From: CAYINU01 sp964364855
GTDB lineage: Bacteria > Margulisbacteria > Marinamargulisbacteria > CAYINU01
Direction of reading: 5' to 3'
Assembly (NCBI GenBank): GCA_964364855.1
Contig: CAYINU010000001.1
Coordinates: forward strand, 1-64,000
DNA: 64,000 bases
Part shown: in pieces, positions 1 through 8,743 of the stretch
Layout: every line of letters begins with the position of its first letter
How positions within the stretch are numbered: position 1 is the stretch's first letter
The notes under the pieces: generated by a model
The model's database searches: none
Seen by the model: only the letters and a program-made list of their open reading frames with translations
What the model was told of the DNA's origin: nothing
Made by a program: the position numbers and the translations under genes

Positions 1-1
1 A

Positions 2-406
2 GAACTCATTGCCATGCAGGCGCATGTGTATTATTCGGTTCAGCTTTTGCAAGGCCAGGTGCATGCCGACTGTTTGTCCCTCATTGCCTATCACCACGAA
101 CACCTGAATGGGAGCGGCTACCCCTACCGCGTGTCCAACGCCACGTTGACCACTACCCATCAGATTCTCATCATGGCCAACATCTTGGCGGCGGTGTTGG
201 AGGAAAGGCCTTATCGCGGACCGTTGGATCCCGCAGAATGTGAAGCGGCCCTCTCGGCTCTGGCGGGTTCCGTTGTGTCTGAGGACCTTGTTGAGATGGC
301 GGTTGCCCAATTTTCCACATTGCAGGTTCGCCATGGTACTGCCGTGCAGGAAGGGCGCGCGTGGTATGATGCATTCACTCTAAAAACAGCCTGGACACGT
401 AACTAA
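2..406 (+). CDS. HD-GYP domain protein, C-terminal fragment
   Basis: This is the 3' end of a gene that begins before the window; the frame is open from base 2 with no start needed. The visible part carries HHE followed by LNGSGYP, the signature of HD-GYP cyclic-di-GMP phosphodiesterases, then the usual helical tail. By family knowledge such proteins hydrolyse c-di-GMP in the cytoplasm, often fused to a receiver or sensor domain, which lies outside the window. The stop overlaps the AAGGAG ribosome site of the ferritin gene 12 bases on, so the two are probably co-transcribed. The metal-binding HD residues are upstream and cannot be checked. Confidence 0.8.
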   Translation, partial: ELIAMQAHVYYSVQLLQGQVHADCLSLIAYHHEHLNGSGYPYRVSNATLTTTHQILIMANILAAVLEERPYRGPLDPAECEAALSALAGSVVSEDLVEMAVAQFSTLQVRHGTAVQEGRAWYDAFTLKTAWTRN

Positions 407-417
407 GGAGGTTCTAA

Positions 418-918
418 ATGCTAAAAAAAGAAGTCGAGTATGCCCTAAATACCCAAATGAACGTCGAAATGGTCTCGGCCTATGTCTATTTTGCGATGTC
501 TGCTTATTTTGAGTCCCAAGGCCTAAAAGGCTTTGCCGGCTGGCTGCGCCAACATGCCAAAGAAGAACTCGGACATGCCGTCAAAATCTATACCTATATG
601 GTCAGCCGAAGCGGTACTCTACGCTTTGATACGATAGCGTCCCCACATGGAAAATGGAACTCGCCACTGGCTGTTTTCGAAGAGGCTTTGGCCCACGAAA
701 AGGAAGTCACAGCCGATATCGACCGACTGGTGGATCTGGCCATGAAATCCAGCGACCATGCCACTCATCATTTCTTGCAATGGTTTGTCGGTGAACAGGT
801 CGAAGAAGAAGCCACGGTGTCTGATATCGTGAACCAGCTCAAACTGATCAAAGGCGACAGCGGCGCGCTCTTTATGCTTGATCGCGACTTGGGCGCCCGT
901 GTTGCCAGCCCGGCATAA
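418..918 (+). CDS. ftnA: Non-haem ferritin
   Basis: A 166-residue ferritin, the usual bacterial length. It should store iron as a 24-subunit shell, oxidising Fe(II) at a ferroxidase centre in each subunit. Visible family signatures are the N-terminal helix with E17 and Y24, the KEELGHA stretch around residues 48-54 with the second metal-binding Glu/His pair, the HEKEVT motif near 91, and WFVGEQVEEEA near 122-132 with the third site. The ATG follows AAGGAG at 405-410, which overlaps the stop of the HD-GYP gene. There is no haem-binding Met typical of bacterioferritin, so ferritin is preferred over Bfr. Confidence 0.93.
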   Translation: MLKKEVEYALNTQMNVEMVSAYVYFAMSAYFESQGLKGFAGWLRQHAKEELGHAVKIYTYMVSRSGTLRFDTIASPHGKWNSPLAVFEEALAHEKEVTADIDRLVDLAMKSSDHATHHFLQWFVGEQVEEEATVSDIVNQLKLIKGDSGALFMLDRDLGARVASPA

Positions 919-990
919 ATAAAGTTCACACGTAACCCGCTCGCTTGCTCTCCAGATTGGGGTTGTACTTGCTAAATCCATAACATTAAT

Positions 991-1018
991 TTATCCTTAA
1001 CAAATATGATAAGGATAA
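991..1018. promoter_or_regulatory. Inverted repeat over the abiEi-like start codon
   Basis: A perfect inverted repeat, TTATCCTTA at 991-999 and TAAGGATAA at 1010-1018, flanks the ATG at 1006. AbiEi-type antitoxins are known to repress their own operons by binding inverted repeats at the promoter, so an autoregulatory operator is the likely role. No Shine-Dalgarno site precedes the ATG. A weak -10 (TAACAT, 981-986) would place the transcript start within or next to the repeat. Confidence 0.55.
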
Positions 1019-1554
1019 ACAAGCAAAAGGCCTTGATTGCTCAGCAAAAAAAAGTGTTCCATACACAGGATTTGGCCGTCATTTGGGGGATTAGCGATAA
1101 AAACGCCTTATATGTGACGATCGACCGATTCAAAAAAAGAGGGATTCTAATCCCGATTTTTAAAGGTTACTATGCCACCTTTCCTTTAAACAAAATCGAT
1201 CCATGGGAAATCGGGACGAAGGCCATGCATGGATTTTGTTATGTCAGTTGTGAAACCATCTTGGCCAAAGAAGGGCTAATCAATGCGATCCCGCGATACA
1301 TCACCCTTGTCGGAAAGAAAACATGGACTGTTGAAATAGGAGAAAATACCTATCGCTGCCGGCAGCTTCGAGACTCCTTTTTATTTCAATCGGCAGGGAT
1401 TTTGGAGAAGGGGGGCGTTTACTATGCGTCCGTGCCGCGAGCAATCGCCGACATGCACTATTATAATCCCCATTTTCATTGGGATGCCCCCATTGATCGC
1501 TACCAATCGGAAGTAGCGGACATTCAAAGCGCGGTGGGTTATATAAGAGGGTAA
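1006..1554 (+). CDS. AbiEi-like antitoxin / winged-helix regulator
   Basis: A 182-residue protein with an N-terminal winged-helix region (about 15-60: HTQDLAVIWGIS followed by the IDRFKKRGILIPIFKGYY wing). A C-terminal half follows that resembles the AbiEi family, where it helps to neutralise the toxin. It is followed six bases later by an AbiEii-type nucleotidyltransferase, the standard type IV toxin-antitoxin order. In the family the antitoxin represses its own operon and counteracts the toxin without a stable complex. The ATG lies inside an inverted repeat and lacks a ribosome site, so the start is the best available rather than certain. AT-rich composition relative to neighbours fits horizontal transfer. 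Confidence 0.75.
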   Translation: MIRINKQKALIAQQKKVFHTQDLAVIWGISDKNALYVTIDRFKKRGILIPIFKGYYATFPLNKIDPWEIGTKAMHGFCYVSCETILAKEGLINAIPRYITLVGKKTWTVEIGENTYRCRQLRDSFLFQSAGILEKGGVYYASVPRAIADMHYYNPHFHWDAPIDRYQSEVADIQSAVGYIRG

Positions 1555-1559
1555 CACCC

Positions 1560-2294
1560 ATGATGATCACTCCTCGTCCCAAAGATGCCCGTCACAAAGC
1601 CTGGTTGCTCCGCCTATTAACGGCTATTGCGGATGACCCTGAATTGGCACAATGCTTGGCCTTTAAAGGGGGAACGTGTGCGGCAATGCTAGGGGTGTTA
1701 AATCGATTTTCCGTTGACTTGGATTTTGATCTTCTGAACGGATATGACAGGCTCCCCATCATTCGGCAAAGATTCGAATCCGTCTTTTCCAAATTGGGCT
1801 TGGTGATTAAAGATCAAAGCAGCACAGGCGTGCAGTTTTTTGTAAAATACGATGCGCCGCCTCATGAAAGGAGCACGATTAAGATTGATTCCCAGTTTCC
1901 ACCCCCCGTATCCAATCGCTATGAGCAAGCGTCCTTTACCGAGATTGATCGCACACTAAAAGTGCAAACGCTTGAAACCATGGTGGCAAATAAATTGGTG
2001 GCGGTACTGGATCGGTGGGACAAGCATCGGTCGATTGCCGGTAGAGATATTTATGATATCCATCATTTTCTTCTGAACGGATATCGGTACCTCCCGGAAA
2101 TCATTATCGAGCGAACCGGGTACTCATTAAATCATTTTTTTGAAAAATTAATCCATTTTATCGAAACACATTGTAGGTTAACCCAAATACAACAAGATCT
2201 GAATACCCTATTGCCCTTGCAAGTTTTTCAGCGTATTAAAGCGCTCAAACAAGAAACGTTGGTGATGTTGCAAGATGAGCGGAGACGGTTGTGA
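1560..2294 (+). CDS. AbiEii-type nucleotidyltransferase toxin
   Basis: A 244-residue protein with the DNA polymerase beta-like nucleotidyltransferase signature of AbiEii/AbiGii toxins: FKGGTCA near residue 39 (motif I), RFSVDLDFDL near 53 with the catalytic Asp pair, an invariant KL in VANKLVAVLDR near 141, and GRDIYDIHHFL near 161 (motif IV). AbiEii proteins are GTP-binding toxins; some relatives add nucleotides to tRNA 3' ends. All four motifs look intact, so the toxin may be active. It directly follows its presumed antitoxin and should be translated from the same message. Its exact substrate cannot be read from the sequence. Confidence 0.82.
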   Translation: MMITPRPKDARHKAWLLRLLTAIADDPELAQCLAFKGGTCAAMLGVLNRFSVDLDFDLLNGYDRLPIIRQRFESVFSKLGLVIKDQSSTGVQFFVKYDAPPHERSTIKIDSQFPPPVSNRYEQASFTEIDRTLKVQTLETMVANKLVAVLDRWDKHRSIAGRDIYDIHHFLLNGYRYLPEIIIERTGYSLNHFFEKLIHFIETHCRLTQIQQDLNTLLPLQVFQRIKALKQETLVMLQDERRRL

Positions 2295-2419
2295 AATGTC
2301 TGTTGGGGGAGCCTTGCCGTTAGTTTGACACTTCCAGGCACAAACAGGGGTGACGCCTTATTTGTACACCGTGACGGTGGTGGGCCGACAGCGATACCCG
2401 GGGGTGCGCGGTAAACTGT

Positions 2420-3205
2420 TTAGGTTGCGCTGAATTTTTTGAGTAACTGGCTCAGCAATTCGGCCCGACTTTTGACCTGCAATTTCTGATAAATGTTTTT
2501 CAGGTGGTTTTTCACCGTGGCTTCCTCGATGAACAGTGCTGCGGATATGGCCTTGTTGTCCTTACCCAAGGACAGCTCCTGAACTATTTCCACCTCTCGC
2601 TGGGTCAAGGGGTAACTGCGCAGAACGGTGTCCAATGTGCTCTGCGACTTTTGAAGAACTTTAGAATAAAAGCGGATGGATAGCACGAGAATGCAGAATA
2701 TAAATCCGGTGCCGGTATAGTACACGATCGAGACCGCCTGCGGGGTGAACGGGATGCGAAAGTAAGGGGAGTTTTTCAGCATTTCCAGCACATAAAATAA
2801 GCCCAGCGGAAGTCCGATAAAAATCGGCAAGACTTTTTTTTCGCCGCCCAGCAAGGCAAACGAAACCGGAATCAATGTAAACAAAATGTTTTGAATGCCG
2901 GAGCCCTGCCCGACGAAATAGCAAAACACAAACACCCAAAAATTAATCCAGCAGACCAGCCAGATGCGCGCCTGTCGATTATAGCCTTTCCAATTGAGAA
3001 CCCATGTTAGGCCGAACGTCAGCTCGACCAGTAGCACCAATCCCCCCAAAAATGTCGATCCCAGCAGTGGAAAAATCAACACGTAGGGCGCCGAAACGCC
3101 TACAAATGTCGCGGTCAACTGGTTGCTCAATACGATTTTTCTGGCCGTCTCGTAAGATTTGGCATGATGACTCCCCAATTCAAACAGGTTTTTGAGAATG
3201 CCCAT
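2420..3205 (-). CDS. Membrane-anchored LuxR-family regulator
   Basis: The first ~190 residues contain about six hydrophobic helices (for example around YVLIFPLLGSTFLGGLVLLVELTF and IWLVCWINFWVFVFCYFVG). A C-terminal LuxR/GerE helix-turn-helix follows (LTQREVEIVQELSLGKDNKAISAALFIEEATVKNHLKNIYQKL). It is probably a one-component membrane sensor-regulator whose signal is unknown. The start chosen is the ATG at 3205, preceded by GGAAGGG (3211-3217 on the complement); a TTG nine codons upstream is also open. It lies divergent to the ankyrin gene, with about 165 bases between the two starts, which makes that gene a natural target. No partner kinase is visible. Confidence 0.75.
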   Translation of the reverse strand: MGILKNLFELGSHHAKSYETARKIVLSNQLTATFVGVSAPYVLIFPLLGSTFLGGLVLLVELTFGLTWVLNWKGYNRQARIWLVCWINFWVFVFCYFVGQGSGIQNILFTLIPVSFALLGGEKKVLPIFIGLPLGLFYVLEMLKNSPYFRIPFTPQAVSIVYYTGTGFIFCILVLSIRFYSKVLQKSQSTLDTVLRSYPLTQREVEIVQELSLGKDNKAISAALFIEEATVKNHLKNIYQKLQVKSRAELLSQLLKKFSAT

Positions 3206-3342
3206 GTCAACCCTTCCGCCAAATGAACTCAAAACTATCCTATAGAACTAGATGTAAAAAGGCAAATTGTGCCTTTTGGGCCAGAGACACAGCCTTCAAA
3301 TGTGGTACACTTTTGTCCCAATGCCCAGATCTTGGCTTTGTG

Positions 3343-3372
3343 TATACTAGCGCCTTCTTAAGGAGATTAGTT
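3343..3372 (+). promoter_or_regulatory. Possible -10 box and ribosome site of the ankyrin gene
   Basis: TATACT at 3343-3348 is a good -10 match, and AAGGAG at 3360-3365 is a strong ribosome site seven bases before the GTG at 3373. No convincing -35 lies 17 bases upstream, so an activator may be needed. The ribosome site is the main reason to prefer GTG 3373 over the ATG at 3223. Confidence 0.4.
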
Positions 3373-6300
3373 GTGAAAAAAGTGATAGCCCTTGAGTCGT
3401 CCTTATTTGCGAGATTTGTTACCGAGACGGGGCATGGCCCGTCTTACGTCAGAGGAAACCCGCGGCGGTCGGGTGATGCGCTCCTAGGGAGCGTGATGCC
3501 AGGGGTATCATTTGATGGCAGACGGCATGTGCTGCTGTTTCCCAATATAGCTGCCCCGTTTGATGACACCGTTCGCCAGCAGATTTTACATGAGCTGGCG
3601 CAAGGCATGTTTGCCGGCGACGAACCCGCATTTCCTTGGGAAAGGCTCGAAGAAAATTGCTTCGGCACCCAAAGCCCTGTGCACCATCCCCAGTGGGCAG
3701 GAACAAAGGTATCCCTCATTTTGGTGTATCTGGAACACCTCATTCAAGCCGCATTCCAGCGAAGCTATTGCCAAACAGCAGCCGATTTTGCGCAATGGCA
3801 ACAGCGATGGCAGCCGGTATTAACTGAAGGTCAGGCGGAGTTGGCGCGGTCTGGACTGGCGCAATTAACGGAACGCGCGCCCCAAGTATTGCAGTTGCTT
3901 CAGCCCAGTCAAACCCTGACCGTGGATGTTGCACTTTGCGCAGATGTGCTGCAGGTCGTGCTTCTTCCTAGGGTGTCTAAGGTGAAGATACACGCCAACA
4001 TGGTGTGGGTGGAAACCAAGACGAATGTCGAATGCCAACTGCATCCGACGGGCCGTGTTCCGTCCAATACTGTTAACCCATGGCATGCGGAGCGCTTGCA
4101 AGCCTGTCAAAGTGCGTGCGCGACGTTTGTGACTGATGTGTTAACCACGCATTTCAAGCCGTTGTTGGATTCCGTGCAATGGATATTTGCCATGTCTGTT
4201 TACTTGAATACGATGCGTGTGGCCGGTGCTGCACCTAATCTCGGTCCGAATCCCGATCGAAAAGGGCCGGCAGTATCCCGCCTTCCCCACGCCACACCCG
4301 CTATCAGTTCTGGCGTCCAGTTGCTGGTGACAAAACCGATTGATTTAAAACCGAGCCGGCGCATGCTGGCCGCGATCGCGAATTCGAGAGCCGGATTGGC
4401 CGCACTGCCCTCGGGGGGAGGATGCCAAGTACCACCTCGCCGACTCTCCTACCCAGCGTGTTTTGTGCTAGCCATTGACTATACTCCCCAGTCTCCGTCT
4501 GCTGTGATGCCAGTTTCGCCTACCTTTTCTGTGGAAGTGCTGGGATGGGGTCCCGTCCACATGGCTGCGACCGGTGATTTGGTGAGGCTCAGGCAATTGG
4601 TTTTGGAAAATGGTGGGGTCGTGCACCACGTCACTGGTTCTGGCATGACCCCGCTGGCCTGCGCGTGTGCGTTCGGGCAAACGGACGCCGTCCAGGTTTT
4701 ACGGTCCAGTGGTGCATTGCTAAACGTGCCCGATTACAACGGCCTGCCACCCCTCTTTCATGCCATCCGTTCCGGGCGGGTTGACACGGTGCAAGCGCTC
4801 TGTGCCGGTCCCGCGGCGCCAAGTGTGTCTCCTATAACCCTGATACAAGATCTTCGCCGGCAACTGGCCGAAACACTCGTCAACATTGGGGACGCTGCAC
4901 GCTGTGACGATCCCATGCGCGAGATTGGCGAACGCTTATCCGCATCCATGCGTGCACTCGATGCACAACTGCAGGCAACGGCTGACCCATCCCACACCTT
5001 TCATGATGATCGGCGCATTCTGCACGAAGCCTTGGCCGTCGTCGCGGCTCGGTTCCACGCGATGATGGACCACCACGCGTTTGCTGCGACCCCCACCGAA
5101 GCGGAGACCCTGGCCGGTTTGGAAGCCATTGTTAAGTCTCTTGACCTCGCGGATTTGGCCCGCGACAGAAGAAATTTATCGCAACAAACGGTGGGCATCG
5201 GCATTGTGGTGAACTGGTTTTTTGGCTATGTCACGTTAGGCTTCACAATTCGCTCAACTTTTTGGGCGTTGGATACCGTTTCGCAGACCCATTTTACAAA
5301 CTTGAACGGGGCTGAGTTTGACGCGCCATTTTTCCAAAAATACGTTGAAAAAGTTCTGGGCGGTATCGGCCGATATGCCATGGGACAAAAAAATGAGTTA
5401 ACCACCGATCAAGTGTCTGTGATGGCCCTCACCATTTATGGTTTTTTGGTTTTGGGAGCTATCTACCCCATCAATGGTTTGGTCAATCTGCGTGAAGCAG
5501 CCCGATTACGGCGCGAGCATCCCTTGGGACCTTCGGTCAACACAGAAAAACTGGTGCGCATACGCCAAGACCTGTTGCGCTTTGTCGAACTCTATTTGCC
5601 CAATAAATATCCGGAGATTGCCCGGCAACTTTCCGCCATCCAGGAGGCGGTTTGGGGACGCGCACTTCGCCATATGGGGAGTCTTTTGGATGTAGTGGCT
5701 GTTGCATCTGGCTCCCAAGTGGATGTGTTTTACCGGATGCCATCAGGCGAGGACGCCCTGTGGTTGGCCGCCCAGGACGATCCCGTGATGTTTGGATGTG
5801 TGCTGGACCATGTGGTGGCATCTGGGCAGGTCGGGCGACTGGACTGGGAACGCCGCTATGGACCCGAATTGAAAAGTCTGTTGGCGGGTTTGGTGGGACA
5901 TCGGAACCTGCCGGGGATTTGCCGACTGTTGGACATGGGGTGTCCGATCGATGATACCGGTGCTCAAACGGCACTTGACGCCGGAAGCGTCGACGTCATC
6001 ACCCTCTTCCTCAATCATGGATGGGACCCCAGGCAGATGAAACCAAAACCCCAACCGACCCGTAACGCAGTTGAGCAAGATCTGACGGCATTATACAGAT
6101 CCCTCGGTCTAGCACAATCTATCATGGAATCGAATGCGCTGGCCTTCCCCATTGCCACACGACTCAGACAGCAACCCACAGCCTCGCAGGCTCCAACAGT
6201 GAGTTCCTTGGGAGAAGAAATTCTGCCAGTGCTCCATTGGATAGTTGTCGAGAGACCGCTGCTTGAATCGGACCAGACCCGGTTGGCGGACATATTACCC

Positions 6301-8133
6301 AGGGTCTTTCACGATCCGGCCCGCGTGGCTGATCAGCCGGTGTTGTTTGAATTGCTTCGGTTGCTTTTGTACGTTCATCCCAAACTATCGCTCCGAATCC
6401 TGACTGCGCTTCACGGACTGCCAGCGTTAGATCGTCAATTTGCGTCCGTCGTTTTGCGAAAAGCGGCCACGTTGAGGTTGAGTCCCGAGGAGGCCCTTTC
6501 GTTTTATTGGGTGCAAAAGCAGCTGGGCTGGAACCTGATGTCCGCCCAGTGGAAAAGTAACGATGATGGCGTGAGTCTGTTGCACCAGGCCTGTGCGGAG
6601 GATGATGCCGGCATGGTTCAATTGCTGCTGGCTGAAGGGGCGGATCCCAATGGGGCAGATGCCACGGGTCGAACCCCACTGCGTGTGGTGCCATTTGGCG
6701 CGACGACGGCGTCGCTGGCGTTGCTCCTAACCGCTGGTGCACGTCAGACGTCGGACCAGGATGGCGTGACGCCGCTGCGCCTCGCGATTCAGGCTGGCTC
6801 GGAGGCCGCGGCGAGACTGTTGATCTCCAATGCTACATTGCCTGATTTAACCGGCGTTGATGAAAAGGGGGAGTCGCTATTTCATCATTTGGCGCGGTCG
6901 TCTTTGACCGGTCTTTTGCCCGACATCATCCAGCGATTTGCGCAATTGCAAGGGACTGTGGATGCGGTGCTTCACTTGCCCAATCAATCGGGCATGGCAC
7001 CACTGGACCTCCCCGACTGCCAAGCGTGCTGGCAAAGCCCGCTTCGGACCCTGGGAGCGAGGGTCAGCACTACCACCGACATTGCAAACCATAAACTGTC
7101 GTTTTTACTTAAGGGTTTTGGGATTCAGGTCACGCCCAATGTCTCAGAGAGTCAGGCTGCCTTTGGCGAGCGGGCCCTCAGATGCGTGATCGCGGCGCGG
7201 GGTGTCGGCGCAGCACGTGATGTCGATGCATCGCGTCATGTCGACGCTGTTGTCGCATTGCACCAAAGTTGGCAGGTGCTATTTCAAAACCTACTCGCAA
7301 CCGGTGAGTATCCCATTGTGTTGGTGTTGGCGACCCAAGACCCGGCGTTTCTGGACATCATTTTGTCTCAATTTGGGCGCCTTTTGGTCAGCCAGCCCTA
7401 TTTTTCAACGCCGGCCTTTTTTGCCGCATGTGCTCAGGCGTCTACGGAAGGGACGTTGCGATTGCTAGAAGAATGGCTTTACCAGAGATTTGGCACGGCC
7501 AAGCCAGATTCGCGCCAGTGGGAGGCCTTCCTTGCCCAACTTAAACTACCACGCGCACTTAATGGTGCGGTGTCCAGACTTTACACCGACTTCAAGCAAC
7601 GCATGCAGTTTCTGGCGGCCATGCGAGCCGCGCCCGAATTGAATTCGATTAATCAACGGCTGACGCTGTATGGACTCCGATCGGGGGACCTATTTGTCAA
7701 CGGGTTTAATCTGCGCCAGCAGACTCAGGTGAGAGACACGCTGATCGAACTGGCACTCGCGCATCCGCGGGCTGTCCCCAAAAGGCCCGACGGCAGTACG
7801 ATTTTCCATTGGCTGGCTGTCTATTGTGATCTTGTCTATTACCAGCTTAAAGATCTGGCAAAACATTTTGATATCAATGTAAAGCGAGCCGATGGTCAGA
7901 CGGCACTCCACGTGGTGCTCGCGCGCAAAACGATTTCCAGGAGCGATGAGATTCTGATTATGGGATTAATCGAGGCTGGCGCGTCCCTTGATATTCCCGA
8001 TGGTGCCGGGAAAACGGCGAGAGCCATCATTGCCGAGCGCCATTTGGATAGCGTTTTGTTTCAAGCCAAGCACGCAAGGCACTCCGGCCTGTGCGGGATC
8101 ATACCGAGAAAATATAAAACATACGAGGAGTAA
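3373..8133 (+). CDS. Giant ankyrin-repeat protein with central membrane segments
   Basis: A 1586-residue protein with ankyrin-like repeats in several blocks. One is near residues 390-475 (GWGPVHMAATGD, GMTPLACACAFGQ, GLPPLFHAIRSGR). A degenerate block lies near 784-890 (GEDALWLAAQDD, LLDMGCPID). A clear one is near 1062-1165 (GVSLLHQACAEDDAGMVQLL, GRTPLRVVPFGA, GVTPLRLAIQAGS) and another near 1470-1560 (STIFHWLAVYC, GQTALHVVLARK). Two hydrophobic segments near 608-636 and 682-706 could span a membrane. The first ~380 residues match no family I recognise. Ankyrin arrays bind proteins, and in bacteria large ones are common in host-associated or predatory species, but a role here is inference. 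It shares a transcript with the lipoprotein that starts three bases after its stop. No signal peptide is evident from the chosen GTG. Confidence 0.75.
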   Translation: MKKVIALESSLFARFVTETGHGPSYVRGNPRRSGDALLGSVMPGVSFDGRRHVLLFPNIAAPFDDTVRQQILHELAQGMFAGDEPAFPWERLEENCFGTQSPVHHPQWAGTKVSLILVYLEHLIQAAFQRSYCQTAADFAQWQQRWQPVLTEGQAELARSGLAQLTERAPQVLQLLQPSQTLTVDVALCADVLQVVLLPRVSKVKIHANMVWVETKTNVECQLHPTGRVPSNTVNPWHAERLQACQSACATFVTDVLTTHFKPLLDSVQWIFAMSVYLNTMRVAGAAPNLGPNPDRKGPAVSRLPHATPAISSGVQLLVTKPIDLKPSRRMLAAIANSRAGLAALPSGGGCQVPPRRLSYPACFVLAIDYTPQSPSAVMPVSPTFSVEVLGWGPVHMAATGDLVRLRQLVLENGGVVHHVTGSGMTPLACACAFGQTDAVQVLRSSGALLNVPDYNGLPPLFHAIRSGRVDTVQALCAGPAAPSVSPITLIQDLRRQLAETLVNIGDAARCDDPMREIGERLSASMRALDAQLQATADPSHTFHDDRRILHEALAVVAARFHAMMDHHAFAATPTEAETLAGLEAIVKSLDLADLARDRRNLSQQTVGIGIVVNWFFGYVTLGFTIRSTFWALDTVSQTHFTNLNGAEFDAPFFQKYVEKVLGGIGRYAMGQKNELTTDQVSVMALTIYGFLVLGAIYPINGLVNLREAARLRREHPLGPSVNTEKLVRIRQDLLRFVELYLPNKYPEIARQLSAIQEAVWGRALRHMGSLLDVVAVASGSQVDVFYRMPSGEDALWLAAQDDPVMFGCVLDHVVASGQVGRLDWERRYGPELKSLLAGLVGHRNLPGICRLLDMGCPIDDTGAQTALDAGSVDVITLFLNHGWDPRQMKPKPQPTRNAVEQDLTALYRSLGLAQSIMESNALAFPIATRLRQQPTASQAPTVSSLGEEILPVLHWIVVERPLLESDQTRLADILPRVFHDPARVADQPVLFELLRLLLYVHPKLSLRILTALHGLPALDRQFASVVLRKAATLRLSPEEALSFYWVQKQLGWNLMSAQWKSNDDGVSLLHQACAEDDAGMVQLLLAEGADPNGADATGRTPLRVVPFGATTASLALLLTAGARQTSDQDGVTPLRLAIQAGSEAAARLLISNATLPDLTGVDEKGESLFHHLARSSLTGLLPDIIQRFAQLQGTVDAVLHLPNQSGMAPLDLPDCQACWQSPLRTLGARVSTTTDIANHKLSFLLKGFGIQVTPNVSESQAAFGERALRCVIAARGVGAARDVDASRHVDAVVALHQSWQVLFQNLLATGEYPIVLVLATQDPAFLDIILSQFGRLLVSQPYFSTPAFFAACAQASTEGTLRLLEEWLYQRFGTAKPDSRQWEAFLAQLKLPRALNGAVSRLYTDFKQRMQFLAAMRAAPELNSINQRLTLYGLRSGDLFVNGFNLRQQTQVRDTLIELALAHPRAVPKRPDGSTIFHWLAVYCDLVYYQLKDLAKHFDINVKRADGQTALHVVLARKTISRSDEILIMGLIEAGASLDIPDGAGKTARAIIAERHLDSVLFQAKHARHSGLCGIIPRKYKTYEE

Positions 8134-8136
8134 CCA

Positions 8137-8580
8137 ATGAAAAACAGCGTATTACAAGCAACTATTTTGGCAGTTGCATCGGTGGGTATTGCATTCGGCC
8201 TGGTGGGCTGCGGCACAACCTCCAGTTTGACTTCGGGAAATGGTAATTCGCCCTCAACCACCACGTTTGCGTTCTCGCCCTCAACACTGTCGCCCAGTGC
8301 GAATGACGCCATTACCGTTACCGTGAAGCCCAGCTCCCCAACGACTTACAATGTCAGTTGGAAAACGGTGGATGGCCAGGGATTTACGTATTCGAGTCCC
8401 GGCTTGAACATTTCGGTGGGGGGTAATTTTTCTGGGATCACCACGGCACAAACCACGGGCACCACCACGTTTTCGTTTAGTGCAAAGACGTCTGGTGATC
8501 AATTTTATTTGGTGGGGACAGTGTTGGACGCCTCAAATTCCACACTCGCCATTACAACACTTAATTTTTCTGTAAAATAG
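8137..8580 (+). CDS. Small lipoprotein with Ig-like beta-sandwich, ankyrin partner
   Basis: A 147-residue protein with a classic lipoprotein signal: K at position 2, a hydrophobic stretch, and the lipobox LVGC with Cys25. The mature part is rich in Ser, Thr, Gly and alternating hydrophobics, ending TTLNFSVK, which suggests an Ig/FN3-like beta-sandwich. GAGGAG lies eight bases before the ATG, and the gap to the ankyrin gene is three bases, so the two are co-translated. It resembles the lipoprotein at 53766 in layout and tail pattern (YLVGTVLDASN...TTLNFSVK against YAIGITVQNSA...ATLNVTVQ). It probably sits on a membrane facing the periplasm or outside. Function unknown. Confidence 0.7.
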   Translation: MKNSVLQATILAVASVGIAFGLVGCGTTSSLTSGNGNSPSTTTFAFSPSTLSPSANDAITVTVKPSSPTTYNVSWKTVDGQGFTYSSPGLNISVGGNFSGITTAQTTGTTTFSFSAKTSGDQFYLVGTVLDASNSTLAITTLNFSVK

Positions 8581-8612
8581 AATCTGCGCTGATTTCGGAC
8601 ATGTGCAGCTAT

Positions 8613-8647
8613 AATGACGGCGTGTCGGACACTGCGATGCCGTCATT
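8613..8647. promoter_or_regulatory. Perfect 9-bp stem-loop between two accessory genes
   Basis: AATGACGGC (8613-8621) and GCCGTCATT (8639-8647) form a perfect stem around a 17-base loop that itself contains GTGTC-G-GACAC. No T-run follows, so it is not a textbook terminator. It could be an operator, a processing site or a weak terminator between the lipoprotein and the next gene. The spacer from 8581 to 8743 holds nothing else recognised. Confidence 0.4.
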
Positions 8648-8743
8648 GAGTCCACGTCCAAGCTCACCTGCCCAAAAGTAGCAGGTCACATTTGGCCCTT
8701 TTGAGCTAAATACAAGACGGTATCAAACCCCCTATCATCCTCC

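Noticed and set aside
2295..2419. A small gene between the AbiEii-type gene and the LuxR-type gene
   Set aside because: I found no frame with a start site or recognisable product in these 125 bases, and no clear terminator either.
5537..5974. 145-residue antisense frame within the ankyrin gene
   Set aside because: Pro/Arg-rich product with no ribosome site, opposite a long coherent protein. Shadow frame.
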